A stretch of 64,000 nt of DNA from SAR324 cluster bacterium. Lineage in GTDB: Bacteria > SAR324 > NAC60-12. Below, piece by piece: positions 26,182 through 37,300 of the stretch; positions within the stretch are counted from its first letter, which is position 1, and each line of letters opens with the position of its first letter. Position numbers and translations under genes: made by a program. The stretch covers positions 26,167-90,166 of the forward strand of contig JADFZZ010000019.1 of the NCBI GenBank assembly GCA_015232315.1. The letters are read 5' to 3'. The notes beneath the pieces are model-generated. The model was not told the origin of the DNA, made no database searches, and was given only the letters and a program-made list of their open reading frames with translations.

Positions 26182-29100
26182 ATGAATATTCCTTTCAGAA
26201 AAAGGATGGTTGTTCCAGTTAAATTTTTATTCCCAAAATACCAGTGCTTATGGCAGATCATCATGGCTTATAAAAAATACATGCTATTGATTCATACCTG
26301 GATCGCGTCCCTGTCATTTTTCGGGGGCTGGGTTTTGCTCCTGTATCCGTCATTGATTTTTGCGGAACCAGTCACATGGCAACAGGAAAAGCAAGTGTAT
26401 GTTTTAGGAAAATCCGTTGATATTCTGGAAGATCCTGAAGGCAAATTCACGATTGAACAAATTCTTGACACTCCTTCCGACAAACTGTTTCAGCAAAGCA
26501 CCCAGGAGATTCCCAACATGGGAGTCACCCAGTCCGTTCATTGGATGCGTCTGGAACTCAGAGATTTTTCCAACGCAACAGGAACCTGGTTGCTGGAATT
26601 AGGTGAGCCCCTGGTCGATGAAGTGGATGTGTACCTCATTCACCCGGATGGGACTTATGCCTTGATGCGTGGCGGTGAGAGGATTCCGTTCATCGATCGG
26701 GATGTTCATCATCGGCATCACTTGTTTCGTCTACCGCCCCTGGAAAAAACGCAATTTATCTACCTGCGGCTGTATGATGAAGGTGGCGTGGCATATCCTG
26801 TTAGACTGTGGGAAGAAAGCTATTTTCATGAACGGGATCTGGTTCGGGAACTCTGGTTCGGAATGTTTTATGGCATTCTCGTAGTGATGATTCTCTATAA
26901 TCTGTTTATATTTCGGACAGTGAGAGATGAGAGCTACCTGTATTACGTTTTTTTTCTATCCTCATTTTTACTTTTTGAATTGTCTGCTGACACAAGAACC
27001 AATCAATATTTTTGGCCCCACCTGTCAACCTGGTGGACCAATCGTTTTTATTTTGTCTTTATAAGTTTCACTATCGCAGGAGCCGTAGCGTTTGGGCGGT
27101 CCTTTCTGGATACCGCGCGTTTTACCCCCGGAATGGACAAATGGCTTAAACGACTGATAATCCTCCAGTTACTCATGATCCCCACCATTTTTGTATTCAA
27201 CTATATCTGGGTCATTGGCTTGTTTCTCCCCATGCTGGTTTTGGTCCCCCTCATTTTGACAGTCAATGGATTTCTGGTCTGGAAGGAGGACTACCGTCCT
27301 GCAGGATATTATCTGGCGGCTTGGGTTGTTTTGATGGCTGGCGGCATAACCCGTGGACTGGCGGAAGGCAACATTCTGGCAAAAAGTGGTTTTGCCAGTT
27401 ATGGAATATATGTCGGTTCAACTCTCGAAGTAATTTTGTTGTCACTTGGTTTGGCCGACAGAATCAATATCCTGAAAAAAGACAAGTATCTTGCCCAGCA
27501 GGCCGCCTTGGAGGCCCAGGAAGAAGCCCTGTATGCCCAGATCAAAGCCGTGGATAATCTCAAACGTTCTGATAAACTCAAAGATGAATTTCTGGCAAAT
27601 ACTTCTCACGAATTACGCACTCCGCTGAATGGCATCATCGGAATTGCGGATTCCTTGTTATCAGGAACAGGTGGAACCCTTTCTCCTGAAGTGAAAACCA
27701 ATCTGCAAATGATTGTTCATAGCGGACAACGTCTGGCAGGATTGGTGAATGACATCCTGGATTTCTCTAAAATGAAACACAGTGAGATCCAGCTTCAGCT
27801 CAAACATGTCGATGTACGCGGGGCTGTGGAAATGGCTCTAAACCTGTCACATTCGCTCGTAAGTCAAAAAAAACTCAAACTGATCAACACCATTGCGGAT
27901 GATCTTCCTCTGGTCGATGCGGATGAAAACCGTGTTCAACAGATACTGCTGAATTTGATCGGCAATGCCATCAAGTTCACACATGAAGGCGAAGTCACCG
28001 CTGCCGCTGAGTTGTGTGGCGATCAAATCAAAGTCAGTATTTCTGACACCGGAATCGGGATTCCAGTCGAAAAACACGCCACCATTTTTGACTCGTTCGA
28101 ACAGGGGGATGGTTCCGTCGCCAGAGAATATGGCGGAACCGGACTTGGGCTTTCAGTCGCAAAAACACTGGTGGAATTGCATGGCGGCAAGATTCAGGTG
28201 GAAAGTGAATCTGGAAAAGGATCCACCTTCAGTTTCACCTTACCGGTTTCTAAAAATCAAAATCGTGATTCCACAAAGACCCCTATAGCAATTCAGGATT
28301 CCACCTGGCAACACATGGAAGAGGAGTCTGTTTCTGTGGCGATGACCGGAATATCAGATCCCGATAAGCATGACCTGAAAATCATTTTGGTGGTGGATGA
28401 TGAACCTGTCAATATTCAGGTACTTAAAAATCAGTTATCCCTCAAAGCCTATGTGGTCTGGAGCGCGTCAGATGGATTTCAGGCGTTGAGCAAAGTGGAA
28501 CAACAGAAACCGGATCTAATTTTGCTGGATTTGATGATGCCCCGAATGAGTGGTTATGAAGTCTGTTTGAAGTTGCGGGAAAAATGGGAACCTGCCGTGT
28601 TGCCCATTATCCTGCTCACCGCCAAAAACCAGCCTCAAGACCTGGTGCTGGGCTTTCAGGCTGGCGCAAATGATTATGTGGTGAAACCCTTTCAGAAAGA
28701 AGAACTGCTGGCAAGAATTGAAAATCATCTCAAATTCAAGGAAGCCATTCGGTCACTTCAGGAAGCCCAACGACAGCAAATGGAACTGAAAACAGCACAA
28801 ACAGTTCAGGATTTGCTGATTCCCAAAGATGACCCGCATTTACAAGACATTGAAATAGCCAGCTTCTATCATTCCGCGTCTGAAACCGGTGGTGACTGGT
28901 ATGATTATCGTTACTACCCGGAATTGGAACGGTTGGATATTCTGATTGGCGATGTGATGGGTCATGGTGTGCCGGCGGCCATCATTACCGGAGTGGTGAA
29001 CAGTTTTTATCATTCACTGGATGAATATCGCCGCAACACAGAAAACTGGGGACAAGCGGACCCACGACTGCTCAACCCATCCTTTCTTCTTGGTCTGCTC

Positions 29101-29574
29101 AATAAAATCCTTTATTCTACAACCAAAGGTCTTTACAGTATGACTTTTTTCTATTCAGTCATTGATTTAAAAACCAGAATCATGTCTTATTCCAGTGCGG
29201 CCCATACTCCCTGCCTGGTTTGGCGGCCGAACAAATTTACAATCCAGGCCGGGGCTCGTGAACAGAAACGTTCAGTGATCAGTCTTCATACCTATCACAA
29301 TCAATTGGGTTATGTGGACAACAGTGAATATGACGTAAAAAGCATTCAACTGGAACAGGATGATGTCCTGATCTGGTACACTGATGGCATTATTGAAAAT
29401 GTGAACCACGATGGTGACATGTTTGGTTTGAGAAAACTCAAACAGGTATTCCAGCAAGCTGAAGGCTTGAGTGCGGCAGAAATCAAGGACAACATTTTGA
29501 AATCAGCGTTTGAACATTATGGCGATGCAGATCAGGAAGATGACATCACCCTCATTGTGGCAAAAATAAAATAA
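26182..29574 (+). CDS. 7TMR-DISM histidine kinase with receiver and PP2C (SpoIIE) output, about 1130 aa
   Basis: Start uncertain: in-frame ATGs at 26182, 26206 and 26263 (MAYKKYMLL) all precede the signal segment. The order is a periplasmic 7TMR-DISMED2-type jelly roll (about 50-200), seven TM helices (about 210-420), HisKA with His476 in [12 protein letters not shown], HATPase ([16 protein letters not shown]), a receiver with Asp783 in [11 protein letters not shown], and a C-terminal PP2C/SpoIIE phosphatase (GGDWYDY at about 903, [11 protein letters not shown]). An autophosphorylating sensor would thus control its own Ser/Thr phosphatase through an internal phosphorelay. No RsbW/RsbV-type partners are in the window. 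Confidence 0.9.
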   Translation: MNIPFRKRMVVPVKFLFPKYQCLWQIIMAYKKYMLLIHTWIASLSFFGGWVLLLYPSLIFAEPVTWQQEKQVYVLGKSVDILEDPEGKFTIEQILDTPSDKLFQQSTQEIPNMGVTQSVHWMRLELRDFSNATGTWLLELGEPLVDEVDVYLIHPDGTYALMRGGERIPFIDRDVHHRHHLFRLPPLEKTQFIYLRLYDEGGVAYPVRLWEESYFHERDLVRELWFGMFYGILVVMILYNLFIFRTVRDESYLYYVFFLSSFLLFELSADTRTNQYFWPHLSTWWTNRFYFVFISFTIAGAVAFGRSFLDTARFTPGMDKWLKRLIILQLLMIPTIFVFNYIWVIGLFLPMLVLVPLILTVNGFLVWKEDYRPAGYYLAAWVVLMAGGITRGLAEGNILAKSGFASYGIYVGSTLEVILLSLGLADRINILKKDKYLAQQAALEAQEEALYAQIKAVDNLKRSDKLKDEFLANTSHELRTPLNGIIGIADSLLSGTGGTLSPEVKTNLQMIVHSGQRLAGLVNDILDFSKMKHSEIQLQLKHVDVRGAVEMALNLSHSLVSQKKLKLINTIADDLPLVDADENRVQQILLNLIGNAIKFTHEGEVTAAAELCGDQIKVSISDTGIGIPVEKHATIFDSFEQGDGSVAREYGGTGLGLSVAKTLVELHGGKIQVESESGKGSTFSFTLPVSKNQNRDSTKTPIAIQDSTWQHMEEESVSVAMTGISDPDKHDLKIILVVDDEPVNIQVLKNQLSLKAYVVWSASDGFQALSKVEQQKPDLILLDLMMPRMSGYEVCLKLREKWEPAVLPIILLTAKNQPQDLVLGFQAGANDYVVKPFQKEELLARIENHLKFKEAIRSLQEAQRQQMELKTAQTVQDLLIPKDDPHLQDIEIASFYHSASETGGDWYDYRYYPELERLDILIGDVMGHGVPAAIITGVVNSFYHSLDEYRRNTENWGQADPRLLNPSFLLGLLNKILYSTTKGLYSMTFFYSVIDLKTRIMSYSSAAHTPCLVWRPNKFTIQAGAREQKRSVISLHTYHNQLGYVDNSEYDVKSIQLEQDDVLIWYTDGIIENVNHDGDMFGLRKLKQVFQQAEGLSAAEIKDNILKSAFEHYGDADQEDDITLIVAKIK

Positions 29575-29613
29575 AGAATGACAAAAGATAACTTCCCGAA
29601 TTTTTTAACCACC

Positions 29614-29707
29614 GCTCAGGTCTGTAGAGACGCGCTATAGCACGTCTCTACGCATGCCTTGCTCAGGTCTGTAGAGACGCGCTATAGCACGTCTCTACGC
29701 ATGCCCG
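29614..29707. repeat. Dispersed palindromic repeat, copies B and C in tandem
   Basis: Two 47-bp units start at 29614 and 29661. Each holds a 28-base near-perfect palindrome (29624-29651 and 29671-29698) equal to the reverse of the core at 12497-12524. The right-hand flank to about 29765 also matches the flank of copy A. It lies between the hybrid kinase and the LolA-like gene, where hairpins of this size could also limit read-through. Confidence 0.85.
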
Positions 29708-29793
29708 GCAGAACATGTTTTTTGAAAAGGAATGGAAGTTATTTTTTGAACGTTCCTAAGAGATGAAACCTGTTTTTTCATAAAGGAAAGTAC

Positions 29794-30627
29794 ATGAACT
29801 TAACAAAATTTCAGGGCCTCTGCCTACTGTTTCTGCTTTTACCTGTCCAGTTATGGGGGGGCGAATGTGGTGAACTCAACAGCCGTGAAAAAATTGTGAG
29901 TTACGTTCGCGAGTCCTTGAAAGCCAACCCGATCTTGCGTTCCCAGTTGAGTGTTTACCTGGAAGTGCAGACTTGTGAAGGACAACAGTGTCAGACAAAT
30001 GAAAAAATTGAACATGCCCTGCATCTGCTGAAAATGAAAGAGCAGGAACGGATATTTTTTTCCAGGGGACCTCAAACCCCACAGTGTCTGGTGAAAAACA
30101 ATGACCGCAGTTATGCCTGCATTGCCTGTGATTTCAATCTGAGCAGTGAATGCCGACCTTTTGCGAAATCGGAGCAGGTTTCCAAAGTTCAGGGGACCAA
30201 TCTGGACATGGACGATTTTCAAAAACTGGTGGATGATACCAGCCAGATTTCTTGTGAAGAAATGGAAAATCCCCAAGGGGTCCTTAAAATCACCAATCAG
30301 ATTTCCACGCCATCACCGCAATCTTATGACACCATCATCACGTATTATGAACTGGAAAAAAATGTTCCCTTGATGGTGCAGTTTTATAACCAGAATGTTC
30401 TCCGCAAGGTTTACCGGTTTTTCCCCAAATACTATGTCAAAATCAACGATCAGTGGCTCGCAACCGTCATCCGTATCCGTTCTGTTGCCGGTGATGAACA
30501 GAACTATCTGTTTGAAACACTGGTTTACGTTTCCAAAGACACTCATAACAATTACAGATTGTTCACAGATCCGGCCAAAGATCCCTTGATCAACGGAGTT
30601 CTGGGAAATATGTTCAATATGGAATAA
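29794..30627 (+). CDS. LolA-like outer-membrane lipoprotein-sorting family protein, 277 aa
   Basis: A signal peptide (about 1-22) is followed by a Cys-containing N-terminal region (CGELNS, QTCEGQQC, CIACDF) and a C-terminal half with the LolA-like pattern of this family: YYELEKNVPLMVQFYNQNVLRKVYRFFPKYYVKINDQWLATVI. Proteins of this kind are commonly encoded beside MMPL/RND transporters. Here the transporter begins 7 bp downstream, so they are surely one operon. It probably acts as a periplasmic lipid or lipoprotein carrier for that transporter, inferred from family and context. An AAAGGA site precedes the ATG. Confidence 0.78.
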   Translation: MNLTKFQGLCLLFLLLPVQLWGGECGELNSREKIVSYVRESLKANPILRSQLSVYLEVQTCEGQQCQTNEKIEHALHLLKMKEQERIFFSRGPQTPQCLVKNNDRSYACIACDFNLSSECRPFAKSEQVSKVQGTNLDMDDFQKLVDDTSQISCEEMENPQGVLKITNQISTPSPQSYDTIITYYELEKNVPLMVQFYNQNVLRKVYRFFPKYYVKINDQWLATVIRIRSVAGDEQNYLFETLVYVSKDTHNNYRLFTDPAKDPLINGVLGNMFNME

Positions 30628-30634
30628 TGAGGTC

Positions 30635-33600
30635 ATGAAACTATCCTACCTCCCCAACCAATTACTCAAGCATCCCCGCCTGATTCTTCTTGTGTTTGCC
30701 GGAATTACAATATTTTTGGCTTATTCCGTAACAGCGCGTCTGTTTGTCCCTGATCAGGGGTTATTGATTGACACGTCTCTGGACAACTATATCAGCCAGA
30801 ATTCTCGCGCCTATCAATTATTCAATGAAAGCCGCAGAGTTTTTGGAAATGAACAGTTTGTGGTGCTTGCGGTACAACCACCTCAGAAGAAAATGGATCT
30901 GAATTTCATGTTGCGGTTGGAACAACTGACTCTTGATCTCGAACAAAAAATCCCTCAACTCCTCAAAGTGCAAAGCCTCATCAATATTCCACGCATGACA
31001 GGTGATTGTGCGGGAAAATCCTGGTTTCATCAAAAGAATCTGGGAGACTACTGTGACTCCCTTTTGACGAAATATCAGCAAGGACTGGACTGTTTGCAAA
31101 ACAAATCTTCCACCCAATCCGGGATTGTTGAACCAGCGTCTCTGGATTTGTTCATGGAGGATCCACTGGATACACCACCGACACCAACTTCGAACAGGTT
31201 TTGTTCTCCGGATGTTCTGGAAAAATCAGCAGACATCCTCTATCAGGAAACAGCGTCCGGGGTTGATCAAATCATTGCTGAAATGAAAGGGAATTCTCTC
31301 ATTGTAAAAGACCTGATGTCGTCTTCCGCCGACACCGCTGGTATTTTGCTGGTGTTCCATGAAAACGCGTCTGTGGATTCAGCACAAATTCAGGGAGAGC
31401 TTTCGAAACAGATACAAATTCTGAAGGATGAAGGCTTCACCGCGTCTTATGCGGGACAGTCACGACAGCAATATGAAACTTCGAAAACACTCCGGAATGA
31501 TTTGCGCAAGATTCTCCCTGTCAGCTTGCTCGTCATGATTATGATTCTGGCCTTTTCCTTCCGCTCAATTCGGGGGGTTCTGATTCCGCTGGGGATTGTC
31601 ATCAGCGGTACTGTCTGGACAGCCGGTATTTTCGCTTTGACTGGTAATGTGCTCAATCCGCTCACCATGGTGTTGCCGCCACTGATCATTTCAGTGGGCA
31701 GTGCCTACATCATTTTTGTGCTGCATCAGTATTATGAGCTATCGGCCAGCATCCAGGAGCCACAACTTCTGATTAAAACCCTGTTCAAAAAAATAGGCCT
31801 TCCCTTGCTGGTGACAGCGCTCACAACAGTCGCAGGGTTTGCCGCTTTGGGCACCAGTCCCGTTCCTGCCATTAAAATCATGGGGTTGTATGCCAGTATC
31901 GGGGTGGTAATCATTATTCTGCTGTCCCTGACAGTTGTTCCGGCACTGCTCACCTTATTACCCGTTGTCCTCCTCAAAAAAGAATCCCATAACCTGGCGA
32001 TTCTGGAACCTGTGATTCAACATTTTTCAGTCTGGGTGGGAAAATATCCCCGGTTTTTTATCACCGTGTGGTTGTTGATTGGAATCGTCTCAATTGCCGG
32101 ACTATTTCAGGTAAAAATTGACAGTTCTACCAGTGCGTTTCCAGAAAACACGCCTGTCATGCAGGATCTGCGCTTCATCGAACAACATCTGGCTGGAACC
32201 AACACACTCAGGATTCTGTTTGAAAAAAAACAGGAGGAATCCAAGCTACAAAGTGCGGACTTGATGCGGAAACTGGATAAGTTCCAACAGTGGTTGCTGG
32301 AAAATTTTTCAGAACAATCTCTTCAGCCTTTGGCCGGACTTCAGGTGGACAAGATTTATAGCGTGGTGGATCTGATCAAATATCGGTTTCCCGATCTGGA
32401 ACAGTTGACAGATGGCGAAGTGGAATATTTTTTTGATTTTCTCAAACGTCAGAACGGACCTGTTTATCTGAGCCCTGATCACAAACTACTGCAAATAACC
32501 CTGCGGTTGCGGAGTGAGGGTTCCAGTGCCTATCTCCAGTTGCGAGATCGACTGGAACCGGAAGTTCGGCAACGGTTCCCTGATCTGGAGGTTGTGTTTA
32601 CCGGAAGTGAGGTGCTGGCCAGTGAATCTGTCAATCAGATCGCCGAAAGTCAGGTCAGTAGTGTCATTCTGGCTCTGGTGATCATCTTTGTCATTTTGTC
32701 CATTTTGTTCATGGATCCCAAAATGGGGTTGGTGGCCTTGTATCCCAATGTGGTGTCCATTGCGGTGTTTTTTGGTTTTCTGGGTTGGATGTCCATTTCC
32801 ATCGGTGTCACTATTTCGGTAATTGCCGCAATTGCTCTGGGAATTGGTGTGGATGATACGATTCATTTTTTATCGCATTACAACAGCAATGTAAAACTGC
32901 TCAGAAACAAGCGCAAAGCTTCAGAGCAGGCCATTCTTCAAATCGGCCGTCCCGCGACCCTGACCACAGTCTCACTGTCAATGGGATTTCTGGTTTTTGT
33001 CAGTTCCGACATGCAGACTCAGGTATTGTTTGGCTTTCTTGTAGCCTTCACACTGGGTGTCTGTCTGCTCGCGGATCTGCATTTTCTTCCGGCAATCATG
33101 GTGAATACGAGACTGATCACCGTCTGGGATTATGCGGAATTAAAATATACTCCTGAATTTCTGAGCAAAATTCCGGTATTCCAGGGGCTGACAGTTCGTG
33201 AAACCAAAATAGCGACACTGATGGGCTATCCCATTGATATGAAGCCCGGAGAAACTCTGTTTCGGGAAGGCGATATCGGGAACGAACTCCTGATCATTCT
33301 GGAGGGGACCATTGAAATTTTCTGGGAAAAGGAGTTTCATCAGCAGGAAAAAGTCCTGGCCACCTTGACGCAGGGAGACAGTTTCGGGGAAATGGGATTG
33401 TTCCGCAGCACCCGGCGGGCCGCGACAGTTCGCGCAGTCCAAAACACCAAGCTACTGGCTCTGACCAAAGAGGTTTTGCTGCATCTGAAATCCCGTTATC
33501 CGGCAATCGCCTCCAAATTATTTCTGAATCTGTCGTCCAAACTGTATCAGGCGATTCAGAACGCGGATCAGCAAGTCATCGGTCGAACTCATTCCGCCAA

Positions 33601-34249
33601 GGGGTTGAGTGAATTTTTGCAGAATGTCAATCCTACCGATGAAGAATTGAAGAAGCTGGTGGATAATATCATTCATGAAGCCATTATTACCCAAAAAGCC
33701 CGCCAGACACTGGAAAAGCACATTTATGCGGATAATATTGTCAGCGCCATGGAAAAGTTCCATCTGGATCGTTTGCAACAGGCCATTGATTCCGGACAGG
33801 TTCTGGAAGAACGTTCTGATCTGAGTGATATTTTTGATACGGTATCCAAACGTGATTATCGCTGGCTGGAATCCCGGTTTGAAATAAAAGAAATGACGAT
33901 TGATCAGTCGGTCGCTCAGGAAGATAGTCTCCGTAATTATATGGTACTGATTCTGGAAGGCAAACTGGGGATTGTTCAATATGAGGAGGGTCAGACCATC
34001 CCGTTGAGAACCGTCTTTCAGGGGGATGTACTGGGAGAGGAGATCTGGGTGTTTGGTGAAAAAACATGGAAGGACGACGTGCTTGTTCTTGAAGATGTCA
34101 AACTTCTGTTGATTGACCGCCAAGGCTTTGAAGACATTGCGGAATACAAACAAAAACTGGCGACAAAACTCAGCTACAATCTGGTGAGTATGCTTTCAAA
34201 CCGCCTGCAGGAAATGAATTACAAACTGTTCCACAAAAGCGTGCGTTGA
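30635..34249 (+). CDS. MMPL/HpnN-type RND transporter with two C-terminal cNMP-binding domains, 1204 aa
   Basis: TM1 lies at about 15-33. A periplasmic loop follows, then TM2-6 (about 290-450), a second loop, and TM7-12 (about 665-830) with GIGVDDTIHFLSHYN, the Asp motif of MMPL transporters. After the membrane part a cyclic-nucleotide domain spans about 847-970 with an intact phosphate-binding cassette (FGEMGLFRSTRRAATV). A second, degenerate one spans about 1062-1195 (VLGEEIWVFGEKTW). It probably exports lipids or lipid-like molecules in a nucleotide-responsive way. It is paired with the LolA-like gene 7 bp upstream and is a paralogue of the convergent gene at 34372-38244. Confidence 0.9.
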   Translation: MKLSYLPNQLLKHPRLILLVFAGITIFLAYSVTARLFVPDQGLLIDTSLDNYISQNSRAYQLFNESRRVFGNEQFVVLAVQPPQKKMDLNFMLRLEQLTLDLEQKIPQLLKVQSLINIPRMTGDCAGKSWFHQKNLGDYCDSLLTKYQQGLDCLQNKSSTQSGIVEPASLDLFMEDPLDTPPTPTSNRFCSPDVLEKSADILYQETASGVDQIIAEMKGNSLIVKDLMSSSADTAGILLVFHENASVDSAQIQGELSKQIQILKDEGFTASYAGQSRQQYETSKTLRNDLRKILPVSLLVMIMILAFSFRSIRGVLIPLGIVISGTVWTAGIFALTGNVLNPLTMVLPPLIISVGSAYIIFVLHQYYELSASIQEPQLLIKTLFKKIGLPLLVTALTTVAGFAALGTSPVPAIKIMGLYASIGVVIIILLSLTVVPALLTLLPVVLLKKESHNLAILEPVIQHFSVWVGKYPRFFITVWLLIGIVSIAGLFQVKIDSSTSAFPENTPVMQDLRFIEQHLAGTNTLRILFEKKQEESKLQSADLMRKLDKFQQWLLENFSEQSLQPLAGLQVDKIYSVVDLIKYRFPDLEQLTDGEVEYFFDFLKRQNGPVYLSPDHKLLQITLRLRSEGSSAYLQLRDRLEPEVRQRFPDLEVVFTGSEVLASESVNQIAESQVSSVILALVIIFVILSILFMDPKMGLVALYPNVVSIAVFFGFLGWMSISIGVTISVIAAIALGIGVDDTIHFLSHYNSNVKLLRNKRKASEQAILQIGRPATLTTVSLSMGFLVFVSSDMQTQVLFGFLVAFTLGVCLLADLHFLPAIMVNTRLITVWDYAELKYTPEFLSKIPVFQGLTVRETKIATLMGYPIDMKPGETLFREGDIGNELLIILEGTIEIFWEKEFHQQEKVLATLTQGDSFGEMGLFRSTRRAATVRAVQNTKLLALTKEVLLHLKSRYPAIASKLFLNLSSKLYQAIQNADQQVIGRTHSAKGLSEFLQNVNPTDEELKKLVDNIIHEAIITQKARQTLEKHIYADNIVSAMEKFHLDRLQQAIDSGQVLEERSDLSDIFDTVSKRDYRWLESRFEIKEMTIDQSVAQEDSLRNYMVLILEGKLGIVQYEEGQTIPLRTVFQGDVLGEEIWVFGEKTWKDDVLVLEDVKLLLIDRQGFEDIAEYKQKLATKLSYNLVSMLSNRLQEMNYKLFHKSVR

Positions 34250-34371
34250 GTTTTCAGGCCGTCAATACTTCGGCTAATTGAAGGAAGCATCAAATGTCTT
34301 CCGCTGGAGGAAATCAAGGCTTGGATTAAAAAAATGGAGAACAAGGAAACCTGACGTACTCTTGTTTGAAA

Positions 34372-37300
34372 TCACATGATTTCTGTCTGGACAGGTGTCA
34401 GGTAGAGTTCATCCAGAGCCGTTTTGAGACGGTTACGCTGTTGAACTGTCAGCATGACAAACTTGAGTCCATATTTCCACGCGGGTTCACGGTTAAAACT
34501 TTCAGCGACCCGCCCCCATACAATCTGTCCTGCCAATTCGATGGTATTCTGTTCCAGGTATTGATCGAGGGTGGGTTGTCTGAAAAAGATTTCAACCCGA
34601 ATCATTTGCCCGGTTTCTACATAGCGCCCCAATTCGAGTTCTATCCCTGTCAATGAAATGTTGTTGACCATTCCCGCAAAATGCTGGTGGCTGTGATCCA
34701 GATAGATATTGGCGGAGGTGTTGAGCAGATACCGGTTGGCATACCGTGGGCGATACAACTTGCTGGTGGCGGCTTCCAGTCGATTGGACAGCATACACAC
34801 CATGTTATGCGTGAATTTGGCGGCCAGCTTTTTATGATTATTGACCATGCGATCCAGGTTGTAAACATTCAGGAACAAGGCTTCTGAATCTTCACCGGCA
34901 ACAACGCTTGCCTGCCGGACCTGATCCTGCCCCAGCAAACAATTTTCTCCAACCAGATCGCGTTCACCGATGGTTGAAACAATCATTTTTTCTCCTACCG
35001 CTTCAATTTGGGCAACAAACTTTCCTGACAACACCATCATGATGAAATCGCCCCGATCACCGCGGGAATAAACGGTTTTTCCAGCGGGTATGTGCTTGTG
35101 TTCACAATATTCATAAAAGGTTTCTTTTTCCCGTTTGGTCATCCCCTGAAAAATATCGATGAAAATTGGAACATGATCAGACGTGTCCTCGGACTCCCCA
35201 TCATCCATGGAAGAGTAATCGACCAGATTGATTTCCTTGAGAGCTTTGCCAACCATACGGTGATCAGTATTTTTGATGGAAACAGCCAGGCTTTTTGACA
35301 GATTGAGAAACAGTTTGGACGCAATGCCGGGATTTCGTTGCTGAAGCTTGAACAGAATGTCTTCCGTGATGACCAGTAGCCGGGTTTTTTCTGAGGCCTG
35401 TGCGGTGGCAGTCCGTTTGGTTTTGCGGAACAAGCCCATTTCGCCAAAGGTTTTTCCTTTGGGAAGCTGTGCCAGAACATTACGTTCCTCATGATATTTT
35501 TCATCCAGATAAATGGTGATGTTTCCTTCCAGGATCACATAGAGTTCATTCCCGGATTCGCCTTCTTCAAACAGGATATCATCCTTCTCAAGTTCAACCG
35601 TGTAGGCGACAAGGGTCGCGATTTTAGCGTCGGACACACTCATCTTCTGAAACAGGTCAATGCCTTCCAGAAATTTCGCGTCAAATTTAAGTCCCAGATA
35701 ATCCCAGACGGTGATCAACTGGGTTTCCATCATGATGGAAGGCAGGAAAGTCAGATCGGTGATGAGACAGACAAACAGGGTAAAGGCGGTCAGCGCGCCA
35801 AACAGAATTTGCGATTCCATATCCGACATCACAAAAATCGCAAACCCGGTAACCAGCGAAAACGTGGTGTACATCATGGGTTTGCCGATATGCCGGATGG
35901 TGACCTGGGACGCAATTTTGTTGTTTCTGATTTTTTTCACATTTTCATTATAATGCGTCAAAAAATGAATGGTGTCATCCACCCCAATCCCCAACGCGAT
36001 GGACGCAATGACCGAAATCGTGATGCCGACAGGAATTGAAAACCAACCCAGAAGTCCGAAAAACACCATCACCGCGACAACGTTGGGATAAAGCGCAATG
36101 ACACCCATTTTCCATGACAGGAATAACATGGACAAAATGACAAAAATAATCACCAGCGCGAGCATCACACTTTGAATCTGACTCCGGGCAATGTTATCAG
36201 CGGATTCGCTGGCCAAAATGCCGGCACCTGTGAATTCAACCTTCAGGTGGGGAAGAAACTGAGGGATCTTTTTTTCCAGAATATTTTTCAGTTCGATGAA
36301 GGCCGTGGAACCGGAAACGGTCATCCGAACCGTGATTTGTAGCAATTCGCGGTTTTCACTCACAAAGGTCGGCAACACGCCTTTCTGAAATTTCTCGAAA
36401 AAATGTAGCACCTGATCATCGGTCAGGTTATCCAGTCCGTGACGATATTTGTCCAGATACTCCACGGGCGTATAAACCTTGTCGATTTGAATGCCTTGAA
36501 TGTTTCCGAGTTCGTTGGGCGCATCCGTTTGCAACAGCCAGGATTTCAATTCTGCCAGACCATACACCGTGTCTGCGGAAAGCATGGACACCGAATTCGT
36601 TCTCGGGGAAAACACCAACCGCAGCACATTGGTTCCACCGAGATGTTGTTCAATGAATCGTAAATCCTGAATGATTTCTGATTCTTCGCTGAAATTGGTG
36701 CTCAAACTGTTGATTTCAATCCGGAACAACCCCATCAGGGATATTCCGCCAATAATCACCCAGACCAGGATCACGCCTTTGGAATATTCCCGGAGAAAAT
36801 TGGATTTCAGATGCAGCATTTTATCCAGTATTCCGTATCGGGCAGGATTTCGTTGTCGTTCGGGAATGGGAAACAGGCACATCATCCACGGGGCCAGTGT
36901 GAGTGAAAGAATGGTGATGATGGTGATTCCAATGCTGGAGTAAAGTCCCAACTGCTGAATGGCTGGAATCGGACTCACCATAAGCGCGGCAAAACCACAT
37001 ACTGTTGTCAGCGCAGTCACAACCAGGGGCACAGTGATGTGTTCGATAGTCCGTTCGACAATGACCCTGCGTCCGCCTCTGGTCAATCTGGCCTCCGCAT
37101 AAAACTGGTGAACCACATGGATCACATAGGCACTGCCAACACAGATCAACACCGGAGGACAGGCCATTGTCACCAGATTGAGCTGGTCACCGATCAGTCC
37201 GAACATCCCCATGGTCCAGATAGTACCAAGGAGCACAATGACCATGGGCACGATCACACCTCTGAGCGTTCTGAACGAGAACATCAACACAAGTGTGATC

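Noticed and set aside
29614..29707. Tandem palindromes considered as a CRISPR array
   Set aside because: There are only two units with near-identical intervening bases and no variable spacers. They are dispersed repeats.
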